Assembly: GCA_007125455.1 (NCBI GenBank)
Contig: SLDE01000230.1
Coordinates: 1-21,472 of the forward strand
Direction: 5' to 3'
Length of the DNA: 21,472 bases
From: Ectothiorhodospiraceae bacterium
GTDB lineage: Bacteria > Pseudomonadota > Gammaproteobacteria > Thiohalomonadales > Thiohalomonadaceae
Below are positions 1 to 8,600 of the stretch, piece after piece. The position numbers and the translations under genes were made by a program. The notes beneath the pieces are model-generated. The model had not been told where the DNA came from and searched no databases. It saw only the letters and a list, made by a program, of their open reading frames with translations. How positions within the stretch are numbered: position 1 is the stretch's first letter; every line of letters begins with the position of its first letter.

Positions 1-945
1 CGCGCTTGCAGTAAAATCTTTGGCCACTCTATCGAGGCAATGGAAGGCCAATCCGCCGCGATGCTGATCCCCAGCTTTGTCCACAACCACGATGGCAACG
101 AACTGGGCACACACCTGCGACACTGGGAACAGCGTATGACCGGGCGCGGACGTCGCTTCACCGGCAAACGGGCAAATGGTGAACGCTTCCCCGCCGAGCT
201 GGATATCTCCCGTATCAGCCAGGAGGGGGAAGAGGTTTACATCGCCGTGGTTCGGGATATCAGTGATCAGGTGCGGGCACGCGAGCGGCTGATTGAATTC
301 CAGCACCAACTGGAGCAGCGGGTACATGAACGCACAGAAGCGCTACAGGAGAGCAACCGCCAGCTGCGCCACGAGATCGCCGAGCGAGAGCAGATCCAGA
401 AAGAGCTGGTCTACCTGGCCAACCACGACCCGCTCACCCAACTCCCCAACCGCGCCAGCTTCTCGCAACACCTCGCCACCTCCCTGCATCAGGCCCGCCG
501 CCACCAGCGCATTACCGCACTGCTGTTCCTCGACCTGGACGGCTTCAAGGCAATCAACGATACCCACGGCCACGCCATCGGCGACAAAGTATTGCTGGAG
601 GTGGCTGCGCGTCTGCGCGAACAGGTACGCAAGGAGGACATGGTGGCGCGCATGGGCGGCGACGAGTTTACCGTGCTACTCTCCGAGATCAACAGCACCG
701 ACGACGCCACCCTGGTGGCGCAAAAGCTTATCGAGGCCCTCAACCAACCGATGCACTGCGACAACCACATCTGCCGCCTGGGCACCAGCATCGGGATCAG
801 CGTTTTCCCCCACAACGCCGACAACCCCGATGCCCTGTTACGCCTGGCCGACGACGCCATGTATGCGGCCAAGGAATCGGGCAAGAACACCTGGTGTATC
901 AGCGCCTGCTGCGCCACCCTGCCCGGCAAGGAGCAGGCACGGTGA
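1..945 (+). CDS. PAS-GGDEF diguanylate cyclase, 5' end missing
   Basis: The reading frame is open from the first base, so the true start lies outside the window. The first ~90 visible residues are the end of a PAS/S-box domain (FGHSIEAMEG, then GKRANGERFPAEL and VVRDISDQ). A charged coiled coil follows (about 95-135), then a complete GGDEF domain with NHDPLTQLPNR at its start. The active-site motif GGDEF is intact (visible residues 219-223), and RKED at 210-213 fits the RxxD inhibitory site placed five residues before it. It should therefore make c-di-GMP from two GTP and be product-inhibited. I see no EAL domain. Whether it is membrane-bound cannot be told, because the N-terminus is missing. 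Its TGA stop overlaps the GTG start of hypE (GTGA, 942-945), which suggests an operon with hydrogenase maturation genes and a PAS input tied to redox, oxygen or hydrogen. The ligand is unknown. Confidence 0.93.
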   Translation, partial: RACSKIFGHSIEAMEGQSAAMLIPSFVHNHDGNELGTHLRHWEQRMTGRGRRFTGKRANGERFPAELDISRISQEGEEVYIAVVRDISDQVRARERLIEFQHQLEQRVHERTEALQESNRQLRHEIAEREQIQKELVYLANHDPLTQLPNRASFSQHLATSLHQARRHQRITALLFLDLDGFKAINDTHGHAIGDKVLLEVAARLREQVRKEDMVARMGGDEFTVLLSEINSTDDATLVAQKLIEALNQPMHCDNHICRLGTSIGISVFPHNADNPDALLRLADDAMYAAKESGKNTWCISACCATLPGKEQAR

Positions 946-1943
946 ACGAACATATCTCCCTCGCCCACGGCAACGGCGGTCGTTTGATGCGCCAGCTGAT
1001 CGACGAACTGTTCACCCCGCTGCTCTACCACGATCCGCAACAGGCCCAACTGGATGCCGCCCCACTGGCCCTGCCCGCTGGCGAAGTGATGATCAGCACC
1101 GACGCCTTCACCGTCAAACCGCTGGAGTTTCCCGGCGGCAACATCGGCTCGCTGGCGATCCACGGTACCGTAAACGACCTAGCGGTCAGCGGTGCCACGC
1201 CACACAGCCTGAGCCTGAATGCCATCATTGAAGAAGGCCTGCCCATCGAGCAACTGCGTCGCCTCATCGAGGCAATGGCCATCGCGGCACAGCACAGTGG
1301 CGTACGCATCGTCTGCGGCGACACCAAGGTGGTCGCACGTGGCGAAGGCAGCGGCCTTTATCTGGCTACCACCGGGATCGGTGTGCGTCCCGCCGGGCTC
1401 GCACTGGGCATGGGACAGATCCAGGCCGGGGACAAGATACTGGTGAGCGGGCCGGTGGGCGATCACGGTACCGCCGTGATGCTGGCACGGGAGGCATTCG
1501 GCCTGCGCGGCGATCTGCAATCGGACGCCGCTTCAGTACTGCCGCTTACCCAGGCCCTGCTGGGCATGGACGGCCTGCGCTTCATGCGCGACCCCACCCG
1601 TGGTGGGCTGGCCACGGTGATGCACGAGATCGCCCTGACCACCGGGCTGGATATAGGTCTGCAGGAAGAGGCGATCCCCATTCGCCCAGCGGTTCGCTCG
1701 GTGTGCGAGATCCTGGGCTACGAGCCGCTCTATCTCGCCTGCGAAGGGCGTGTGGTAGCGGTAGTCGCTGCCGAACAGGCAGAGGCCGCCCTGATGGCCT
1801 GGCAAGGCCTGCCCGATGGTGAACAGGCCGCGATGATCGGCGAGGTCCGTGAAGGCCAGGGCATGGTGGTCATGCAAACCCCGCTCGGTGGTGAACGCCT
1901 GCTCGCCGAACTGGAACAGGAACCGCTGCCGCGGATCTGCTAA
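942..1943 (+). CDS. hypE: Hydrogenase maturation protein HypE (carbamoyl dehydratase)
   Basis: HypE takes the carbamoyl group that HypF places on its C-terminal cysteine and dehydrates it with ATP to a thiocyanate. This supplies the cyanide ligands of the [NiFe] hydrogenase active site, delivered through HypC-HypD, in the cytoplasm. The 333-residue protein has the AIRS/PurM-type fold signatures: LAHGNGGR near the N-terminus, STDAFTVKPLEFPGGNIG, HGTVNDLAVSGA, VCGDTKVV, and DPTRGGLATVMHEIA in the second half. It ends in PRIC, the conserved tail carrying the modified cysteine. An in-frame ATG exists at 894, but it lies inside the upstream gene. GTG at 942 gives the normal N-terminus (MNEHISLAHG) and a 4-base GTGA overlap with the upstream diguanylate cyclase, so I chose it. 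It stops 6 bases short of a convergent gene. No other hyp gene is visible; they would be expected upstream, outside the window. Confidence 0.97.
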   Translation: MNEHISLAHGNGGRLMRQLIDELFTPLLYHDPQQAQLDAAPLALPAGEVMISTDAFTVKPLEFPGGNIGSLAIHGTVNDLAVSGATPHSLSLNAIIEEGLPIEQLRRLIEAMAIAAQHSGVRIVCGDTKVVARGEGSGLYLATTGIGVRPAGLALGMGQIQAGDKILVSGPVGDHGTAVMLAREAFGLRGDLQSDAASVLPLTQALLGMDGLRFMRDPTRGGLATVMHEIALTTGLDIGLQEEAIPIRPAVRSVCEILGYEPLYLACEGRVVAVVAAEQAEAALMAWQGLPDGEQAAMIGEVREGQGMVVMQTPLGGERLLAELEQEPLPRIC

Positions 1944-1949
1944 CCGTAT

Positions 1950-4900
1950 TCACACGTAGGCCACAAGCTCAACCCGGTTGCGCCCATTCTCCTTGGCACG
2001 ATAGAGCCCGTCATCGGCGCGGGCCAGGGGTTGGTCGTGGCTTTCGTCTTGCACTACGAACAGGGTTACGCCGATGCTGATGGTGTATTTGATCGAGAAC
2101 TCCCCGACTTGGCAGGGGGTTGTGGCCACCCGTTCGCGCAGGCGTTCGGCATAGACCTGTGCCCCATCAAGATCACTGCCCGGCAGGAGCACAGCAAACT
2201 CCTCGCCACCGAGTCGACCGGCCAGGTCGGTCTTGCGCAGGCTCTCCGGCAACAGCTCAGCGAAATGGCGCAACACCGCATCGCCCGCTGCATGGCCGTA
2301 GCTGTCATTGACCCGTTTGAAATGGTCGATATCGAGCATCGCCAGTGCCACGACCTTGTGGTGACGATGGAATCGGCCCAGCTCCTGATCCACTCGTTCA
2401 AGGAAATAGCGGCGGTTGGGCAGGCCGGTGAGGGTGTCGGTGGTGGCCAGGCGGCGTAGCTCGCGCTCGCCCGCCTTACGTTCACTGATGTCGCGATAGA
2501 TCCATAAATGCCCCTGAAAACCATGCTCACCGATGATGGGCACATAGTCGCGCTCCAATACCCGGCCATCGGCCATGCTTAGCTCTTCGCCCAACACCAT
2601 CTTGCGCTGCGTGAGGATTGTGTCGATACGCGCGACAAACTCCTCGGGACGGGCGAACAAGCCCTTGGACTGCATGGCACTGCCACTACAGTCGGCCCCC
2701 ACCAGGGCATCGGGGGACACCGGGATGGCAAACAGCTCACAGAAGGTACGATTGGTCAGCACGATATGGCGGGTCTCGTCCTCCAACAGGATCCCGCCGT
2801 GGAAGTTCTCTATCACCGTGGCCAGGCGGGTACCGGCCTGTTGCAAGGCTTGTTCCATGGCACGACGCGCGGTCATATCCTGAAACAGCGCAACCGCCCC
2901 GGAGCGCTCGCCGTTCTCGCCGATGGCCGCCACGGTGAGGGTGATGGGGAAGAAGCTGCCATCCTTACGGATAAACCACTCCTCATCGGTGCGGCGGGTC
3001 TGCCCGTCCTGCAGGGTGAGGTGGACCGGACAATCACACTCGGGATAATGGCTGCCATCGGGGCGGCTGTGGTGAAAGACATTGTGCTGCTCGCAAGCAA
3101 GGATCTCCTCCTCGCGGTAGCCGAGCATTTGCAATGCCGCCGGATTGATGAAGGTGGCATTGCCTTGCAGATCAACCCCATAGATCCCCTCCCCGGCGGC
3201 GGTAAGCAACAGTTCATTGCGCCGCGCCATGGCCTTCAGCTCATCCTCGGCCCGCTTGCGCGCCGAGATGTCGGTGTGGGTGCCCACCACCCGAAGCGGC
3301 TGATCGCCCCGCCACGCCACCACCTTGCCGCGCCCCTGGATCCACAGCCAGCCACCATTGGCGCAGTGGTAGCGAAACTCGATGACAAAGATCTCCCCCT
3401 TGGCGAGTTGCCGCTCCACCTCGGCATAGGCCTTATCCACATCCTCGGGATGGATCAGCTCGCGCCACTTGGCCAGATCGACCACAAAGGCCCCGGGTGA
3501 GTAACCCAGCATCTGATAGCAGCGGTTATCCCACTTCACCATGCCGCTGGGGACGTGCCATTCCCACATACCATCGTTTACTGCGGCAAAGGTGGTGCGA
3601 TAGCGTTCCTCACTCTCTCGCAGCGCCAGCTCGACCTCCTTCGCCTCGGTGATGTCCTGCACAGTCCCCAGGGCGGAGTGTGGCTGGCCATCGTCGTCTA
3701 CAGTGAGCTTGGCCTGCTCACGCACCCAGCGTGTGCGACCATCCACCAATACGCGGTGTTCAATATCGTATGGCGCACCACGCAGGGCGGCCTGCCAGGC
3801 GGCCTGCACATGCTCACGATCCGCCGGGTGGATACAATCAAGAAAGCGCAGGTAATCGGGAGAAAGCCCCGGGCTGAAGCCAAGGATCTCACGGGCCTCG
3901 GGGGACCACTCGATCTCACCGCTGATCAGGTCATGGCACCAGCTGCCCATATGCGCCACCGCTTGGGCACGCTGGAGCATCCCTTCGCTCTCACGCAGTG
4001 CAGCGGTAGCCGTGTCGATGCGGTGTTGCAGGGAGCGACGGGTAAAACGCAGCAACCAGCCAACGCCGCCCAGGGTGAGCAGATACACCAGTAGCAACAA
4101 GGCAAGGCTTTGCCACTGACGCGCTTGCAAGGCGGCCACCGCTTCACTTTTATCACGCCAGATCAGGATTGACCCCACATGCCGCCGCGAAGGGTTTTGA
4201 TCCCCCAGATAATCGCGCAACGGGAAGCGACTCAGGTGCCAGTCGCGCCCCTGCCAGGCCAACAAACGCGACTCCATCCCCCCGGCCGCCAAAGGACCAA
4301 AGATCCCCTCCTCCATCCATCCATGGGCCTGCACTGCAGAGCTTGCCTCCAGATAACAGCGGCAACCCTCCTTGGCATGGGGGCCGCTCAGGGCGCGAAA
4401 CTCCTCCCACACCGCCTGCTCGACGTGCTCATGATTGAGGATCACCGCAAAGCCGGCACCGATCTGCTCATCCAGACGCGCCAGTTGGGCATCGAAAGAG
4501 GTACCGGCCTCCAGCGCCCCCACATGGTGACGCACCCCCTCTTCATCGGTGTACCACACCGGCACCACACCGCGTACCCCGGAATAGATCCGCCCTGTCT
4601 CAAAGCCGCTACGTGGCTGCTGGTCTCGATTGACATCCACGATGATATGGCGCAAACCATCCATGCGATCACCGTAGCGATTCGGTGAGTGTACCCGCAG
4701 ATAGGAGAGCGAGCCGGGGCCCAGGTGGAAGTGCAACTGACGTAAACCAAACTGCGACTGCATATCACGCCAGGCTGGCGAGAGGCGATCGTAGAGTGCC
4801 TGACGCAGGGCGGCGCTACGCTCTCCCCCGGCGCCACCGCCCTCGGCCTGTATCGCCTCTCGCCCCAGCCAAAACAGACGCTGCACCTCGCGATCGGCGG

Positions 4901-5108
4901 CGATCAGCGTCGCCAGGCCCAGCATCTGCTGCTCCATGTCGGCAATGGCGATCTCGGCGGTGGTACGCAGATCGGCGGACTCCTGCACCAGGGCCTGCTC
5001 CAGGTTGGCGCGCCCCTGGAACCAGTCTATCGTGCCGATTGCAAAGAAAAGGAGGGTGAGGATCAGGCCACTGATGATCCTGACAAGTCGGAAGTGGGTA
5101 TAGGGCAT
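1950..5108 (-). CDS. Membrane sensor diguanylate cyclase (dCache, 4 PAS, GGDEF)
   Basis: This 1052-residue inner-membrane protein has a first TM helix at about 8-26 and a periplasmic domain at about 30-330. That domain carries LRQLHFHLGPGSLSYLRVHS, a GFETGRIYSG block and RGVVPVWY, a pattern I associate with the double-Cache family dCache_3. A second TM helix lies at about 333-353. Four PAS segments follow (about 375-490, 495-615, 620-745, 750-875), each ending in DIT/DIS/DMT-type sequence. A C-terminal GGDEF domain completes it, with GGEEF near residue 967 (an active variant) and RKTD five residues before it as the inhibitory I-site. It should couple an external small molecule plus cytoplasmic cues to c-di-GMP synthesis. 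There is no EAL or HAMP domain. The ATG at 5108 has only a weak ribosome site. It is convergent with hypE and probably has its own promoter in the 5109-5215 stretch. Ligands cannot be inferred. Confidence 0.93.
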   Translation of the reverse strand: MPYTHFRLVRIISGLILTLLFFAIGTIDWFQGRANLEQALVQESADLRTTAEIAIADMEQQMLGLATLIAADREVQRLFWLGREAIQAEGGGAGGERSAALRQALYDRLSPAWRDMQSQFGLRQLHFHLGPGSLSYLRVHSPNRYGDRMDGLRHIIVDVNRDQQPRSGFETGRIYSGVRGVVPVWYTDEEGVRHHVGALEAGTSFDAQLARLDEQIGAGFAVILNHEHVEQAVWEEFRALSGPHAKEGCRCYLEASSAVQAHGWMEEGIFGPLAAGGMESRLLAWQGRDWHLSRFPLRDYLGDQNPSRRHVGSILIWRDKSEAVAALQARQWQSLALLLLVYLLTLGGVGWLLRFTRRSLQHRIDTATAALRESEGMLQRAQAVAHMGSWCHDLISGEIEWSPEAREILGFSPGLSPDYLRFLDCIHPADREHVQAAWQAALRGAPYDIEHRVLVDGRTRWVREQAKLTVDDDGQPHSALGTVQDITEAKEVELALRESEERYRTTFAAVNDGMWEWHVPSGMVKWDNRCYQMLGYSPGAFVVDLAKWRELIHPEDVDKAYAEVERQLAKGEIFVIEFRYHCANGGWLWIQGRGKVVAWRGDQPLRVVGTHTDISARKRAEDELKAMARRNELLLTAAGEGIYGVDLQGNATFINPAALQMLGYREEEILACEQHNVFHHSRPDGSHYPECDCPVHLTLQDGQTRRTDEEWFIRKDGSFFPITLTVAAIGENGERSGAVALFQDMTARRAMEQALQQAGTRLATVIENFHGGILLEDETRHIVLTNRTFCELFAIPVSPDALVGADCSGSAMQSKGLFARPEEFVARIDTILTQRKMVLGEELSMADGRVLERDYVPIIGEHGFQGHLWIYRDISERKAGERELRRLATTDTLTGLPNRRYFLERVDQELGRFHRHHKVVALAMLDIDHFKRVNDSYGHAAGDAVLRHFAELLPESLRKTDLAGRLGGEEFAVLLPGSDLDGAQVYAERLRERVATTPCQVGEFSIKYTISIGVTLFVVQDESHDQPLARADDGLYRAKENGRNRVELVAYV

Positions 5109-5126
5109 CCAAGGGTGTTCTTGTGT

Positions 5127-5143
5127 GTAGGTTATTTACCTAC
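5127..5143. repeat. Short inverted repeat in the leader of the sensor cyclase gene
   Basis: A 6-bp perfect inverted repeat (GTAGGT / ACCTAC, 5-base loop TATTT) sits about 20 bases before the start codon of the minus-strand cyclase gene. It could be a leader hairpin or an operator. It has no T-run, so it is not a terminator. Its function is unknown and a repeat this short could occur by chance. Confidence 0.35.
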
Positions 5144-5217
5144 TCTACCCCAACTCCCTTGCGTATAACAACACAGATTGTGTGCAAACAGTGATGCCCC
5201 CTTGGAAAGCACGGGGC

Positions 5218-5253
5218 AAAAAAAAACGGCCTGACCAAACCTGGCCAAGCCGT
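5218..5253 (-). terminator. Intrinsic terminator of the Csr/Rsm-type RNA
   Basis: Read on the minus strand, a 10-bp stem (CGGCTTGGCC / GGTCAGGCCG, all pairs with two G-U wobbles, loop AGGTTT) is extended by one A-T pair and followed by nine T residues. The wobbles pair only in the minus-strand transcript, and the T-run lies only on that side, so the direction is clear. It must end a minus-strand transcript that starts between here and about 5600. No protein gene lies there, which supports a non-coding RNA. Confidence 0.9.
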
Positions 5254-5440
5254 ATCGATGCTGTTCATCCCTGCAGTAATCCCTATCGCACCCGTCAACA
5301 TCCCGCTGACCGTGTTCCAAACCCTGGATAATCCTGTTCCCCAAAACCTTTTTTGCTTATTAAGCAGCCTCCGTACTGCGCCACATACCTGCAACGCATT
5401 CCTGGCACCTCCGTGTTGGCGTCCTGCCGTTAGAGACAAA
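5218..5440 (-). ncRNA. CsrB/RsmZ-type CsrA-sequestering small RNA
   Basis: Between 5268 and 5424 the minus strand carries ten GGA motifs (TCC on the plus strand at 5268, 5280, 5301, 5316, 5332, 5338, 5370, 5400, 5410 and 5422), several times what chance predicts. Contexts include CAGGACG, CACGGAGG, CAGGAAT, CAGGATT, GCGGGATG and CAGGGATG. Several sit in small hairpins: GGC-AGGAC-GCC, CAC-GGAG-GTG, CAGC-GGGAT-GTTG. GGA in hairpin loops is the CsrA/RsmA binding signal, and arrays of them define the CsrB/CsrC/RsmX/Y/Z RNAs, which titrate CsrA. The RNA ends at a strong terminator and has a GacA-type box upstream. The 5' end is a guess: a loose -35/-10 pair (TTGTGT, 16 bases, TACCTT) would start it near 5435-5440, giving about 220 nt. 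It would free mRNAs controlled by CsrA, often biofilm, motility and c-di-GMP genes. Confidence 0.82.
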
Positions 5441-5595
5441 GGTATCAGAGGCCAGGAAATACACAAGCCGATACATAGCGCAGCACTATTGCATCGATAG
5501 CTATACAGAAAAGACAAAAAACCATTCACTATCAACAGGATATATACAAAAAAGACCCTCCGGAAAGCGCAAACCACACCAAAGGACTACAAGGA

Positions 5596-5613
5596 TATAG
5601 GAAAAATCCTACA
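5596..5613 (-). promoter_or_regulatory. Probable GacA/UvrY upstream activating site
   Basis: The minus strand reads TGTAGG-ATTTTT-CCTATA. This fits the GacA box (TGTAAG, six bases, CTTACA) with A/G and T/C exchanges in the arms and one further change. It lies roughly 165 bp upstream of the predicted start of the Csr-type RNA, similar to the spacing known for rsmZ in Pseudomonas. CTTGTA occurs three times around it (plus-strand TACAAG at 5588, 5610 and 5623). If real, the organism has a GacS/GacA (BarA/UvrY) pair. The same spacer is also the upstream region of the plus-strand helicase gene, so an effect there is possible. Confidence 0.65.
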
Positions 5614-5674
5614 AGATATCCGTACAAGGAGATGGGGAGTTTACCGCCTGCGCCGGGCGCAGTATGCTGTAGCG

Positions 5675-8600
5675 ATGCCTACTCACCTATCCCCTGCCAC
5701 GCCTACGGTTAATGCCACTGTAATGGCCTCGGCCGGTACCGGCAAGACTTTTCTGCTGGTCAGTCGCCTGCTGCGCCTGCTGCTCAGCGGTGCCCGTCCC
5801 GACGCCATCCTGGCAATCACCTTTACCCGCAAGGCGGCGGCAGAGATGCACAGCCGCCTGAATGAGCGCCTGCTACAGCTGGCCGCCTGTGATGATGAAC
5901 AATTGGATAATCAGTTGCGCGCCCTGGGTGTTGCCGTCAACGACGCGAGCATGGCTCGGGCACGCCGACTCTATGAGTGGATGCTACAGCAGCGCCAGGG
6001 AGTACGCACCACCACCTTCCATGCCTTCTGTCAGGAGCTGCTGTTACGTTTCCCGCTGGAGGCACAGGTGCCGCCCGGCTTCGAACTGCTGGAGCAGGGC
6101 AGCGAGTTACTGGCCGCCGCCTGGGATACCCTGCAGGTCGAGGCCAGCGCCGATCCCAATGGCCAGCTGGCCAAGGCCCTGCAACAGCTACTCGACTACA
6201 CCGGCGGGCTGGCGAGCCTGCAAGGTAGCCTGGAGAGTTTCATCCAGCAGCGCGGTGACTGGTGGGCCTACGTGGAAGGGCAGGGAGACCCGCTCAACTT
6301 CGCCACGGAGCGACTGCGCCAACAGTTGGGCATCGAGGCACCGGACGAGGAGCCACTAGATAGCTTCTTCAGCACCGATCGCCTGGCGATGCTGGGCGAG
6401 TTTGCCGAGCTGCTGCGCAAACACCCGATCAAGACCAACGAGGCCGCACTGGAGGCCCTTGCCCTGGCTCGCCACCCCGAACTGCCGTTGGAGGCACGGC
6501 TAACGGCCTGCCAAAGTGCCTTTCTCACCCAAAAAGGCGAACCGCGCGCACGCAAGGCCAGCAAGGCCCAGGCGGGCAAGATGGGTGCCGAAGGCGAGGC
6601 ACGCCTTCTGGATATCCACCAACAGCTATGCGACGCGCTACTGGCGCTACAGGAACGACGCCGTGCATTGCAGTGCTGGCAGGCGAACCGCGCCTGGTAC
6701 CTGGCCGGTATCACCCTGCTGACCCACTACCAGCGCCTCAAGCGTGAACAGCGCCTGTTGGACTTTGCCGATCTGGAATGGCAGGCCTGCCAACTACTCA
6801 ACCGTGCCGAGCAGGCCCACTGGGTGCAATACAAGCTCGACCAGCGCATCGACCACCTGCTGGTGGATGAGTTTCAGGACACCAACCCCACCCAGTGGCG
6901 CCTGTTGCTACCGCTGTTGGAGGAGATGGCCGCCGGTGAGGGGGAAAAGGCGCGCAGCGTCTTTCTGGTGGGCGACGCCAAACAATCCATCTACCGCTTT
7001 CGCCGTGCCGAACCGCGCCTATTCCATGTGGCCCGCGACTGGCTCGACCAGCGCCTACAGGCCCACACCTTCCCACTACATACCTCCTGGCGTTCGGCCC
7101 CGGCGATCATGCAGGGGGTCAACCGGGTATTCGACCGGAATGGCCCGCTGGCGGGGAGCCTGCGCGACTTCGATACCCACCGCACCCACCACAACGAACT
7201 CCCCGGTCGAGTCACCGTACTGCCGCTGATCCGCAAGGCGCAGGACATGGCTGACACGGCCCCACCGACGACCCTGCGCAACCCGCTGGAGCAACCGCGC
7301 CAACTGCCCAGGGATGATCGCTACCTGCGCGAAGGCCACCAGATCGCCGCCACCATCGAGGCACTGATCGCATCGGGGATGCTGATTGGTCACGGCGAGG
7401 ATGCCCGCCCCATCCACTACGGCGACATCATGATCCTGGTATCACGCCGCCGCCATGCCGGAGACTACGAACAGGCCCTGCGCGAACACCACATCCCCTA
7501 CCTGGGGGCAGAACGTGGCACCCTGCTGGAAAGCCTGGAGGTGAGCGACATGGTCACCCTGCTCAACTGGCTGACCACCCCCGCCAACAACCTGGCGCTG
7601 GCCACCATCCTGCGCTGTCCACTGTTCGACTGCGATCACCAGGCACTGATCAGCCTGGCTCGCCAGGGCGAGGGAAGTTGGTATCAGCGCCTGCTGACGC
7701 TAGAGCTGCCTGAGCACAGTGCACTGGAGCGCGCCCGTACCCTGCTGCCCCATTGGCATACCCTGGCCGGACAGTTGCCGATCCACGACCTGCTGGATCG
7801 GATCTATCATGAGGCCAATGTATTGCAATGCTATCAACAGGCGGCACCGGCCCACCTGCGCAGCCGGGTCGAGGCCAACCTGATCCGTTTTGTCGAGCTG
7901 GCACTGGATATCGACAGTGGTCGCTACCCCAGTCTGGGCCACTTTCTGGCCCGCCTGCAGGCCTTGCGTGATGGCGCAGGTGATGCCCCGGACGAGGCCC
8001 CCAGCAACGATGGCGAGCGGGTGCGGATCATGACCATACACGCCTCCAAGGGGCTGGAGGCACCGGTGGTGTTCCTCGCCGACTGCGGCGGTAGCGATGC
8101 GCGGGAAAAGGTCTGGCGCAGCCAGTTGCACTGGCCACCGGAGCAGGCGCGCCCCGAGGCGCTGCTGCTGCAACCCAAAAAAGAGCTACAGCCCCAATGG
8201 CTACGGCAGCTGGGCGAGCAGGAGCAGCTTGAACTCGAACGGGAGCAGGCCAACCTGCTCTATGTGGCGATCACCCGCCCGCGCCAACACCTCTACATCA
8301 GCGGTGCCGAACCGAGCCGGGGCGGCGAACAGAGCTGGTATCGCATCCTGCGCCAGGCGATCGATCCCGCCGCTGAGCAGCCCATGGATCAGCCCTGCGA
8401 ACTGAGCACCGGGCAGTTCCGCTACGCGCCGCAGCGCCAGGGTGCGAAAGACGAAAACCCACCCTTCCAGACCGACCCGGCCCTTACCCGCCCCCTGGAG
8501 AGTCTGCCCCGGCTACGCGAGCTGGCCCCCAGTCAGGACGAGGGCATGCCCGACGCCCCCCACTATCTACCCAGCCACCAGGTGGCCGACGAGGATGGGC

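Noticed and set aside
894..941. Longer hypE start at ATG 894
   Set aside because: The added 16 residues are encoded within the end of the cyclase gene and are absent from HypE proteins. GTG 942 gives the conserved N-terminus and the typical 4-base overlap.
5140..5577. 145-residue minus-strand open frame in the spacer upstream of the helicase gene
   Set aside because: It runs straight through the strong intrinsic terminator at 5218-5253 and the GGA array, has no clear ribosome site, and its composition is not protein-like. The non-coding RNA explains the region better.
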